A DNA stretch of 64,000 nt, taken from positions 52,437 to 116,436 of the forward strand of contig NZ_AOPO01000014.1 in assembly GCF_000336575.1 (NCBI RefSeq), written 5' to 3'. The stretch's first letter is position 1. The number at the start of each line of letters is the position of its first letter. This document shows positions 16,401 through 28,900 of the stretch, piece after piece. Source of the stretch: Vreelandella titanicae BH1. GTDB lineage: Bacteria; Pseudomonadota; Gammaproteobacteria; Pseudomonadales; Halomonadaceae. Position numbers and translations under genes: made by a program. The notes beneath the pieces are model-generated. The model did not search any database, was not told the origin of the DNA, and saw only the letters and a program-made list of their open reading frames with translations.

Positions 16401-16712
16401 TTAGTTGAGTTTGATTTGCACGTCAACGCCTGCGGCGAGATCAAGCTTCATCAAAGCATCAACAGTTTTTTCAGTCGGCTCAACAATGTCGAGCACACGC
16501 TTGTGCGTACGAATCTCATACTGGTCACGCGCATCTTTGTTGACGTGCGGTGAGATCAGAATGGTGTAACGCTCGCGGTTGGTCGGCAGCGGAATCGGAC
16601 CACGAACCTGAGCACCAGTACGTTTAGCGGTTTCAACAATCTCCGCTGTAGACTGGTCGATCAGGCGATGGTCGAAAGCTTTCAACCGAATGCGAATCTT
16701 TTGGTTCTGCAT
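16401..16712 (-). CDS. rpsJ: Small subunit ribosomal protein uS10 (NusE)
   Basis: 103 residues, starting MQNQKIRIRLKAFDHRLIDQ, with GPIPLPTNRERYTILISPHV and KDARDQYEIRTHKRVLDIVE. uS10 is part of the 30S head. Bound to NusB and NusG it also acts as NusE, linking transcription and translation. It is the first gene of the S10 operon, under the consensus promoter at 16777-16805. The leader is only about 57 bases, against about 170 in E. coli. Confidence 0.98.
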   Translation of the reverse strand: MQNQKIRIRLKAFDHRLIDQSTAEIVETAKRTGAQVRGPIPLPTNRERYTILISPHVNKDARDQYEIRTHKRVLDIVEPTEKTVDALMKLDLAAGVDVQIKLN

Positions 16713-16736
16713 TTGCCCTAAACTCCAATGGATGTC

Positions 16737-16752
16737 GACGGCGCGAGCCGTC
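16737..16752 (-). other. Small hairpin in the rpsJ leader
   Basis: GACGGC (16737-16742) pairs with GCCGTC (16747-16752) around a four-base loop. It is the only stable structure I see in the short rpsJ 5' leader. Confidence 0.45.
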
Positions 16753-16776
16753 TACCCACGCATTCAAAGGATGCGC

Positions 16777-16805
16777 ATTATAGGCACGCCAAAAGCCCAT
16801 GTCAA
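16777..16805 (-). promoter_or_regulatory. S10 operon promoter (perfect sigma-70 consensus)
   Basis: On the minus strand TTGACA (16800-16805) is followed by a 17-base spacer and TATAAT (16777-16782). Both hexamers and the spacing are ideal. Transcription should start near 16770, about 57 bases before rpsJ. It sits just after the tuf terminator. Confidence 0.93.
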
Positions 16806-16826
16806 ACATTTGCTGTTGGTGCGCAG

Positions 16827-16852
16827 AAAAGGGGGCTCATCAGAGCCCCCTT
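16827..16852 (-). terminator. Terminator or attenuator after tuf
   Basis: A 10-bp stem (AAGGGGGCTC at 16829-16838 with GAGCCCCCTT at 16843-16852) has a four-base loop. On the minus strand it is followed by only four T residues and a C. It is 20 bases past the tuf stop. With its short T-run it may let some str transcripts continue into the S10 operon. Confidence 0.8.
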
Positions 16853-16871
16853 CATCATTCAAGCATGCTGC

Positions 16872-18065
16872 TTACTTGACGATTTTGGCCACAACGCCAG
16901 CACCGACAGTACGGCCGCCTTCACGAATAGCGAAGCGCAAGCCTTCGTCCATTGCGATCGGGGCGATCAAGGTAACAACCATCTGAACGTTGTCACCCGG
17001 CATGACCATTTCAACGCCTTCCGGCAGTTCACAGGTACCAGTTACGTCGGTGGTACGGAAGTAGAACTGCGGACGGTAGCCCTTGAAGAAAGGCGTGTGA
17101 CGACCACCCTCTTCTTTGGACAGTACGTAAACTTCTGCTTCGAAGGTAGTGTGCGGGTTGATGGTGCCCGGCTTGGCCAGTACTTGGCCACGCTCGACGT
17201 CATCACGCTTAGTACCACGCAGCAGGGCGCCAACGTTCTCACCAGCACGACCTTCGTCGAGCAGTTTACGGAACATTTCAACACCGGTAACGATCGTTTT
17301 GGTGGTATCGCGGATACCCACGATTTCCACTTCTTCGCCCGCTTTGACGATACCGCGCTCTACACGACCGGTAACAACAGTACCGCGGCCAGAGATAGAG
17401 AACACGTCTTCGATCGGCATCAGGAACGGCTGGTCGATGGCACGCTCCGGCTCAGGGATGTAAGCATCCAGAGCTTTGATCAAATTAGCGACGGCAGTCG
17501 TACCCATGCCCTTGTCATCTTCACCGTTCAGCGCCATCAGCGCAGAGCCAGTGATGATCGGCGTGTCGTCACCCGGGAAGTCGTACTGGTCTAGAAGTTC
17601 GCGAACTTCCATTTCTACCAGCTCGAGCAGCTCTTCATCATCGACCATGTCCGCTTTGTTCAGGAACACAACGATGAACGGTACGCCAACCTGACGAGAC
17701 AGCAGGATGTGCTCGCGAGTTTGCGGCATCGGGCCGTCTGCGGCAGAACATACCAGGATAGCGCCGTCCATCTGCGCAGCACCGGTGATCATGTTCTTGA
17801 CGTAGTCAGCGTGTCCCGGGCAGTCAACGTGCGCGTAGTGGCGATCTTCAGACTGGTATTCCACGTGGGAAGTAGCGATTGTGATACCGCGCTCACGCTC
17901 TTCAGGAGCGTTATCGATGGTATCAAACTCACGCCAGTCGCCGCCGAAAACCTCAGCAGACACGCGGGTCAGGGCCGCCGTCAGAGTCGTTTTACCGTGG
18001 TCGACGTGACCAATGGTGCCGACGTTGACGTGCGGTTTGGAACGTTCAAATTTTTCCTTAGCCAC
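16872..18065 (-). CDS. tuf: Translation elongation factor EF-Tu
   Basis: 397 residues. GTP-binding motifs are GHVDHGKT (19-26), the switch II DCPGHADY (about 81-88) and NKADM. Domains 2 and 3 follow, ending AGVVAKIVK. EF-Tu carries aminoacyl-tRNA to the ribosome. It is 29 bases after fusA. This is the only tuf in the window: the second copy, found before tRNA-Trp/secE in relatives, is missing, so it may be the sole EF-Tu gene. Confidence 0.98.
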   Translation of the reverse strand: MAKEKFERSKPHVNVGTIGHVDHGKTTLTAALTRVSAEVFGGDWREFDTIDNAPEERERGITIATSHVEYQSEDRHYAHVDCPGHADYVKNMITGAAQMDGAILVCSAADGPMPQTREHILLSRQVGVPFIVVFLNKADMVDDEELLELVEMEVRELLDQYDFPGDDTPIITGSALMALNGEDDKGMGTTAVANLIKALDAYIPEPERAIDQPFLMPIEDVFSISGRGTVVTGRVERGIVKAGEEVEIVGIRDTTKTIVTGVEMFRKLLDEGRAGENVGALLRGTKRDDVERGQVLAKPGTINPHTTFEAEVYVLSKEEGGRHTPFFKGYRPQFYFRTTDVTGTCELPEGVEMVMPGDNVQMVVTLIAPIAMDEGLRFAIREGGRTVGAGVVAKIVK

Positions 18066-18094
18066 TGCTATAACCTCTTTACGTTAGCTAACGG

Positions 18095-20218
18095 TTAACC
18101 GTTTTGATTGATGACGGCTTCAACGACGCTGGAGGGCGCCTCGTCGTACTTCGAGAACTCCATAGAGTAGCTCGCACGGCCCTGGGTTTGTGAGCGCAGA
18201 TCGGTTGCATAACCGAACATCTCGCCCAGTGGCACCGTCGCACGAATGACTTTACCAGAAGAGGAGTCATCCATACCCTGCACCAGGCCGCGACGACGGC
18301 TCAGGTCACCCATGACGTCACCCATAAATTCTTCGGGGGTCACGATTTCGACCTTCATCACCGGCTCCAGCAGCACGGCCTTGGCCTTCCTGGCACCTTC
18401 TTTTACTGCCATAGAAGAAGCAATCTTAAACGCAGTCTCGTTGGAGTCTACGTCGTGGAAGGAGCCATCAAACAGCGTTACTTTAACGTCGATCATCGGG
18501 TAACCCGCGATGACGCCGTTTTTGAGCTGCTCAAAAGCACCCTTCTCAACCGCGGGAACGTATTCCTTGGGAACCGCACCACCCACGATCTCAGAGTTGA
18601 ACTTGAAGAACAGTTCGTCTTCGCCTTCACCCTTCTCTTCTGCTGTCAGCGGCTCGATACGCAGCCATACGTGACCATACTGACCACGACCACCGGACTG
18701 ACGTACGAACTTGCCTTCTTGCTCAATGCTGCCGCGAATCGTTTCGCGATAGGCAACCTGAGGCTTACCGATATTGGCTTCAACCTTAAACTCGCGACGC
18801 ATACGGTCAACGAGGATATCCAGGTGAAGCTCACCCATGCCAGAAATAATCGTCTGGCCGGTTTCTTCGTCGGTTTTGACCTGGAAGGAAGGGTCTTCTT
18901 GAGCAAGCTTGCCCAACGCAACACCCATCTTCTCTTGGTCTGCCTTAGATTTAGGCTCTACAGCAACCGAGATAACCGGATCCGGGAACTCCATGCGCTC
19001 GAGAACGATCTTGTTATCGATGTCGCACAGGGTATCACCCGTGGTGACGTCTTTCAGACCGATACAAGCAGCGATGTCGCCCGCCAGAACTTCTTTGATC
19101 TCTTCACGGGAATTGGCGTGCATCTGAACGATACGGCCAACGCGCTCTTTCTTCTGCTTAACGGAGTTATAGACACCGTCACCAGATTTAAGAACACCCG
19201 AGTAGACGCGAATAAAGGTCAGCGTACCAACGAAGGGGTCAGTGGCGATCTTAAACGCCAGGGCCGCAAACGGCGCACTGTCATCAGCTTCACGGGTATC
19301 AACGGTGCCGTCTTTATCGTCGAGCTCACCTTCGATCGCCTTAACTTCCGTCGGCGAAGGCATGTATTCGATAACGCCATCCAGCACTGCTTGAACGCCT
19401 TTGTTCTTAAAGGCAGAACCACAGGTAACCAGAACGATATCGTTAGCCAGGGTGCGCGCACGCAGACCGGCCTTGATCTCTTCAACCGATAGCTCACCGC
19501 CTTCAAGGTACTTTTCCATCAGCTCGTCAGAGCCTTCGGCAGCAGCTTCGACCATCTCTTCGCGGTACTTTTCTGCTGTTTCTTGTAGCTCAGCAGGAAT
19601 GTCCGCGAGGTCATAATTCATACCCAGGCTTTCCTCGTCCCACAGGATAGCCTTCATCTGAATCAGATCAATAACGCCTTTAAAGTCCTCTTCCGTGCCC
19701 CAGTTAATCTGGATTGGCACAGCTTTGGCACCCAAACGCTCTTTCAACTGCTCGACAACCATGAAGAAGTCAGCGCCGGTACGGTCCATCTTATTGACGA
19801 AAACCATGCGCGGAACTTCATACTTGTTGGCTTGGCGCCATACTGTTTCGGTCTGCGGCTGAACGCCGGAAGAACCACACAGTACAACAACCGCACCATC
19901 GAGTACGCGCAGAGAACGTTCAACTTCAATGGTGAAGTCAACGTGCCCCGGGGTGTCGATAATATTGATACGGTGCTCAGGGAACTGCTTGTTCATGCCC
20001 TGCCAGAAACAGGTAGTTGCAGCTGAGGTGATAGTGATACCACGCTCCTGCTCCTGCTCCATCCAGTCCATGGTCGCAGCACCGTCGTGTACTTCGCCCA
20101 CTTTGTGGGAGAGACCGGTGTAGAACAGTACACGCTCAGTCGTCGTGGTTTTACCCGCGTCGACGTGAGCGACGATACCGATATTACGGTAGCGATTTAG
20201 TGGAGTCTTGCGTGCCAC
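18095..20218 (-). CDS. fusA: Translation elongation factor G
   Basis: 707 residues. G1 AHVDAGKTT (about 17-25), switch II DTPGHVDF, NKMDR, then domains II-V with RGITITSAATT and the domain IV RETIRGSIEQEGKF. EF-G drives translocation and, with RRF, ribosome recycling. It is the third gene of the str operon, separated from rpsG by an unusual 247-base gap with hairpins and tandem repeats. Confidence 0.98.
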   Translation of the reverse strand: MARKTPLNRYRNIGIVAHVDAGKTTTTERVLFYTGLSHKVGEVHDGAATMDWMEQEQERGITITSAATTCFWQGMNKQFPEHRINIIDTPGHVDFTIEVERSLRVLDGAVVVLCGSSGVQPQTETVWRQANKYEVPRMVFVNKMDRTGADFFMVVEQLKERLGAKAVPIQINWGTEEDFKGVIDLIQMKAILWDEESLGMNYDLADIPAELQETAEKYREEMVEAAAEGSDELMEKYLEGGELSVEEIKAGLRARTLANDIVLVTCGSAFKNKGVQAVLDGVIEYMPSPTEVKAIEGELDDKDGTVDTREADDSAPFAALAFKIATDPFVGTLTFIRVYSGVLKSGDGVYNSVKQKKERVGRIVQMHANSREEIKEVLAGDIAACIGLKDVTTGDTLCDIDNKIVLERMEFPDPVISVAVEPKSKADQEKMGVALGKLAQEDPSFQVKTDEETGQTIISGMGELHLDILVDRMRREFKVEANIGKPQVAYRETIRGSIEQEGKFVRQSGGRGQYGHVWLRIEPLTAEEKGEGEDELFFKFNSEIVGGAVPKEYVPAVEKGAFEQLKNGVIAGYPMIDVKVTLFDGSFHDVDSNETAFKIASSMAVKEGARKAKAVLLEPVMKVEIVTPEEFMGDVMGDLSRRRGLVQGMDDSSSGKVIRATVPLGEMFGYATDLRSQTQGRASYSMEFSKYDEAPSSVVEAVINQNG

Positions 20219-20287
20219 GGTGAAACTCCCGTTTGTTGGCGATGCTCGTTAATTTAGCGGCGTATGCAAGCGAGGTTTATGCGGCCA

Positions 20288-20354
20288 CCGCTACCACTGC
20301 ATCATGGTAGCGGCTGAGTGTTGCAACTTTTGAATTGCAACAACGCGACTCAGC
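20288..20354 (-). other. Two stem-loops in the rpsG-fusA gap
   Basis: The first is CCGCTACC (20288-20295) with GGTAGCGG (20306-20313). The second is GTTGCAA (20320-20326) with TTGCAAC (20335-20341), extended by GCTGAGT (20313-20319) with ACTCAGC (20348-20354) across an internal loop. No T-run follows on the minus strand. They lie 70-136 bases before fusA and may affect its translation or mRNA stability; this is inference. Confidence 0.5.
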
Positions 20355-20390
20355 AAACATTTCACCATGCTGAACAACGTGCATATATAA

Positions 20391-20480
20391 ACCAGAAAGC
20401 CGTACTTAAAAACGCCGTACAAAGAAACGCCGATTTTAGAAACGCTGACCTTAAAAACGCCGACCTTAAAAACGGTAGTG
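20391..20480. repeat. 15-bp tandem repeat beginning at the rpsG stop codon
   Basis: Five clear 15-bp units run at 20406, 20421, 20436, 20451 and 20466, all of the form TTAAAAACGCCGACC with changes; a degenerate sixth lies at 20391-20405. The last unit contains the complement of the rpsG stop (20466-20468) and its flanking Phe/Arg codons, so the array looks like repeated duplication of the rpsG 3' end into the gap. Read on the plus strand the units give AVLKN, AVQRN, ADFRN, ADLKN, ADLKN. Confidence 0.85.
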
Positions 20481-20936
20481 CGAGAAGGCCTTGTTGGCTT
20501 CTGCCATGCGATGCACGTCTTCGCGCTTCTTAACGGCAGAACCTTTACCTTCAGCGGCATCCAGCATTTCACCCGCCAGACGCTGAACCATGGTTTTCTC
20601 ACCGCGACGACGCGCCGCGTCCACCAGCCAGCGCATTGCCAGCGCTTGACGGCGAGACGGACGTACTTCAACCGGCACCTGATAGGTCGCACCACCAACG
20701 CGGCGCGACTTCACTTCGACCATCGGCTGGATGGCTTCCAGCGCTTTGTCGAAGATCTCCAGCGGATCTTCTTTACTACGCTCGGCAACCTTGTCCAACG
20801 CACCGTAGACGATACGCTCAGCTATGGACTTCTTGCCGCTGACCATCAGGTGGTTCATGAACTTCGCCAGACGCTCACTTCCGAACTTAGGATCCGGCAG
20901 AATCTCGCGTTTAGCTACTACTCTTCTTCTAGGCAT
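20466..20936 (-). CDS. rpsG: Small subunit ribosomal protein uS7
   Basis: 156 residues, starting MPRRRVVAKREILPDPKFGS, with MNHLMVSGKKSIAERIVYGA and a C terminus KAFSHYRF. uS7 nucleates the 30S head and lines the E site; in E. coli it also represses the str operon by binding the rpsL-rpsG gap. The gap here is 188 bases. The 3' end is embedded in a 15-bp tandem repeat array, but the protein itself is normal in length. Confidence 0.98.
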   Translation of the reverse strand: MPRRRVVAKREILPDPKFGSERLAKFMNHLMVSGKKSIAERIVYGALDKVAERSKEDPLEIFDKALEAIQPMVEVKSRRVGGATYQVPVEVRPSRRQALAMRWLVDAARRRGEKTMVQRLAGEMLDAAEGKGSAVKKREDVHRMAEANKAFSHYRF

Positions 20937-21110
20937 GATAAGCCCTCAATTAAGGATCTTTCAGGTAAACCCGGAACTCATGCAACCTGTGTACGCTATT
21001 CAAGTACCACAAGTGCAGCCCGACCTTACTCTTATCAGACCGTCAAATTCGTGAAAATCGTTACTCAGCATGCCCTTTTGACGGGGCGACGCTGCACAGC
21101 TGACCTAGCC

Positions 21111-21138
21111 CTAGGACTTAAAACTTAGGACTTAGGAC
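21111..21138. repeat. 7-bp tandem repeat at the rpsL stop codon
   Basis: Four 7-bp units lie at 21111 (CTAGGAC), 21118 (TTAAAAC), 21125 (TTAGGAC) and 21132 (TTAGGAC). The third unit contains the complement of the rpsL TAA stop (21125-21127). Two units are inside the gene and two are outside it, as if the gene end had been copied downstream. Confidence 0.75.
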
Positions 21139-21499
21139 GCTTAGTACCGTATTTAGAACGACCCTGACGACGATTTTGAACGCCAGAGGTGTCAAGGGCG
21201 CCACGAACGGTGTGATAACGCACACCTGGCAAATCCTTTACACGACCGCCGCGAATCAAAACGACAGAGTGTTCTTGAAGGTTGTGACCTTCACCACCGA
21301 TATAAGAAGACACTTCAAAGCCGTTGGTAAGGCGCACACGGCAAACCTTACGCAGAGCCGAGTTAGGCTTCTTCGGGGTGGTGGTGTAAACGCGCGTACA
21401 AACGCCACGTTTTTGCGGACAGGCCTGCAGCGCTGGCACGTCACTTTTTGTGACGGGGCGCTTGCGCGGCTTGCGCACTAGCTGATTAATCGTTGCCAT
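21125..21499 (-). CDS. rpsL: Small subunit ribosomal protein uS12
   Basis: 124 residues from the ATG at 21497-21499, where MATINQLVRKPRKRPVTKSD matches the family start; the reading frame stays open 25 codons further upstream, but that part is the 5' leader. The decoding-centre loops TTPKKPNSALRK and GGRVKDLPGVRYH are wild type at the positions where streptomycin resistance arises. The Asp of KDLPG, methylthiolated by RimO in E. coli, is present. It is the first gene of the str operon. Confidence 0.98.
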   Translation of the reverse strand: MATINQLVRKPRKRPVTKSDVPALQACPQKRGVCTRVYTTTPKKPNSALRKVCRVRLTNGFEVSSYIGGEGHNLQEHSVVLIRGGRVKDLPGVRYHTVRGALDTSGVQNRRQGRSKYGTKRPKS

Positions 21500-21589
21500 G
21501 GTGTTTAGCTGACTCCAATGGTTGCCTTGCCTTTTAACAAATGCGGGCAGCGGATGCGGGCGCACCCACCCCACTGTTAAAGGCTGCGC

Positions 21590-21619
21590 ATTCTAAAGGC
21601 TGACCCTAGGTCGCGTCAA
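21590..21619 (-). promoter_or_regulatory. str operon promoter
   Basis: On the minus strand TTGACG (21614-21619), an 18-base spacer and TAGAAT (21590-21595). Transcription should start near 21583, about 84 bases before rpsL. A GC-rich stretch (GCGCAGCC) follows the -10. Confidence 0.75.
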
Positions 21620-21620
21620 G

Positions 21621-21646
21621 CCTTGCCGGCGGTTTTACCGGCAAGG
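21621..21646 (-). terminator. Hairpin between rpoC and the str promoter
   Basis: CCTTGCCGG (21621-21629) pairs with CCGGCAAGG (21638-21646) around an eight-base loop, 67 bases past the rpoC stop. It directly adjoins the -35 of the str promoter. There is no T-run on the minus strand, so intrinsic termination would be weak; it may instead protect the rpoC 3' end. Confidence 0.5.
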
Positions 21647-21712
21647 TGACACTTTTTCAGGTCAGCTATTCGTTTTACTTACTCATGTTACCTACTGCTT
21701 TAGGCGCCAAAT

Positions 21713-25927
<4,215 letters not shown>

Positions 25928-25937
25928 GGGACGGCTC

Positions 25938-28900
25938 CTAGCTCTCTAACTCGATATCGATGCCCAGCGAGCGGATTTCCTTCACGAGTACGTTGAAGGA
26001 TTCCGGCATGCCTGCCTGCATGGTGTGGTCGCCATCCACGATGTTTTTGTACATCTTGGTGCGGCCTTCGACGTCGTCCGACTTGACGGTGAGCATCTCT
26101 TGTAGCGTGTATGCAGCGCCGTAAGCTTCCAGCGCCCACACTTCCATCTCACCGAAGCGCTGACCACCGAATTGCGCCTTACCACCCAAGGGCTGCTGGG
26201 TAACCAGCGAGTAAGAACCAGTAGAACGCGCATGCATCTTGTCGTCTACCAAGTGGTTAAGCTTCAGCATGTACATGTAGCCAACGGTGACCGGACGGTC
26301 AAAAGCATCACCGGTACGGCCATCGAACAGGGCCATCTGACCCGACTCGGGGATGTCCGCCAGCTTCAGCAGGTGCTTGATTTCGTGCTCTTTAGCACCG
26401 TCAAACACCGGCGTGGCCATAGGCACACCACCTTTGAGGTTCTTCGCCAGGGCGATGATCTCGTCATCCGTCAGGGAGTCGAGATCTTCAACGCGCGTAC
26501 CTTGCGTATTGTAGATCTGCCCCAGGAAATCACGGATCTCGGCCACTTGCTGTCCACGTGCGTCGCGCAGCATGGCTTCGATCTTGACGCCCAAGCCACG
26601 TGCCGCCATACCCAGGTGGGTTTCCAAAATCTGACCGACGTTCATACGCGACGGTACGCCCAGCGGGTTCAGCACCACGTCGACCGGCTCGCCCTTTTCA
26701 TCAAACGGCATGTCTTCGATGGGCATAATCGCCGAGATAACACCTTTGTTACCGTGACGACCGGCCATCTTGTCACCCGGCTGGATGCGACGCTTAACAG
26801 CCATATAGACTTTGACGATTTTTAGCACGCCCGGTGCGAGATCGTCGCCCTGGGTCAGCTTGCGCTTCTTATCTTCAAAGCGCTCGTCCATCTCTTTACG
26901 ACGGGTTTCCAGCTGTTCGTCGGCCTGTGCCAGCAGCTCGTTGTAGGACTCATCCTGCATGCGCAGTTTGAACCACTGCTGACGCGGCAATTCATCCAGG
27001 TATGCCTCGTCGAGCACGTCACCTTTCTTGAGGTTCGGGCCGCCGTTAACAGCCTGACCGTCAAGGGTACGCTTTAGACGCTCAAAAGTGGCGTCTTCGG
27101 CGATACGGTAAGTCTCTTGGAGATCCTTACGAACTTCGTCAAGCTGAGTGCGCTCGATCGACAGGGCGCGTGAATCTTTCTCAACGCCGTCACGAGTAAA
27201 CACCTGAACGTCGATGACCGTACCTTTCATGCCTGTCGGGGCACGCAGGGAAGTGTCTTTAACGTCAGACGCTTTCTCGCCGAAGATGGCACGTAGCAGC
27301 TTCTCTTCAGGCGTCAGCTGGGTTTCACCCTTCGGCGTTACTTTACCGACCAGAATATCGCCCGGGCCGACTTCGGCACCGATGTAGACAACGCCCGCTT
27401 CATCCAGCTTGGAGAGCGCAGACTCGCCCACGTTAGGGATATCGGAGGTAATTTCTTCCGAGCCCAACTTGGTGTCGCGGGACACACAGGTCAGTTCCTG
27501 AATGTGGATCGTGGTGAAACGGTCTTCTTGAACGACCCGCTCGGAAAGCAGGATGGAGTCCTCGAAGTTGTAACCGTTCCAGGGCATAAACGCGATGCGC
27601 ATGTTCTGGCCCAGCGCCAGGTCGCCCATATCCACCGACGGGCCGTCAGCGAGAATATCGCCACGTGCCACGCTGTCGCCAGGCCGCACGATGGGGCGCT
27701 GGTTCATACAGGTGTTCTGGTTCGAGCGGGTGTACTTGGTCAGGTTGTAGATATCAACGCCGGCTTCACCGCCGATGATTTCATCTTCATTAACCCGTAC
27801 CACCACACGACGCGCATCGACGGAATCAATCACGCCGCCGCGATTGGCCACCGCACAGACGCCGGAGTCACGGGCAACAAAGCGCTCCATGCCCGTACCT
27901 ACCAGCGGCTTATCGGCACGCAGGGTCGGTACCGCCTGACGCTGCATGTTAGAACCCATCAAGGCGCGGTTGGCGTCATCGTGCTCCAGGAACGGAATCA
28001 ATGCCGCTGCGACTGATACAACCTGACGTGGCGACACGTCCATTAGCGTCACTTGCTCAGGACGCATAAAGGTCGTTTCACCGCGGTGACGAACCTGAAC
28101 CAGGTCATCACTTAACTTGTTGGACTCATCTACCGCTGCTGATGCCTGGGCGATAACGAAATCGCCCTCTTCGATCGCCGAGAGGTGAACGATGTCGTCG
28201 GTCAACTGACGATCAACCACTTTACGGTACGGCGTTTCGAGGAAACCGTAGCTGTTAGTGTGGCTGTAAGTGGCCAGCGAGTTAATCAGACCGATGTTCG
28301 GGCCTTCTGGCGTTTCGATCGGGCATAGACGCCCGTAGTGCGTGGCGTGAACGTCACGTACTTCGAAGCCAGCACGCTCACGGGTCAAACCACCGGGGCC
28401 GAGTGCCGACACACGACGCTTGTGGGTAACCTCAGAAAGCGGGTTGTTCTGATCCATAAACTGCGAAAGCTGGCTGGAACCGAAGAACTCCTTCACCGCC
28501 GCCGCGACCGGCTTGGCGTTGATCAAGTCTTGGGGCATCAGGCCTTCGCTTTCCGCCATGGAAAGACGCTCTTTCACGGCGCGCTCTACACGCACCAGGC
28601 CTACGCGGAACTGGTTCTCTGCCATCTCGCCCACACAGCGAATACGGCGGTTACCCAGGTGATCGATATCGTCAACGTCACCGAAGCCGTTACGGATACT
28701 GATCAGCTCGCGCAGCACATCAAGAATGTCTTTGCGATCCAGTACGCCGGAGCCCGTATCAGTATCACGACGCAGGCGACGGTTGAACTTCATGCGGCCA
28801 ACGCCAGACAGGTCGTAGCGGTCCTCAGAGAAGAACAGGTTGTTAAACAGCGTCTCGGCAGACTCTTTGGTGGGCGGTTCGCCGGGACGCATCATGCGGT

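Noticed and set aside
20318..20533. Plus-strand pentapeptide-repeat protein gene overlapping rpsG
   Set aside because: The repeats look convincing, but there is no good ribosome-binding site or promoter, and the frame runs into the antisense of rpsG. Kept as a repeat finding, not as a gene.
21500..21574. 25-codon N-terminal extension of uS12
   Set aside because: The region is the untranslated leader downstream of the str promoter; uS12 proteins start at MATINQL.
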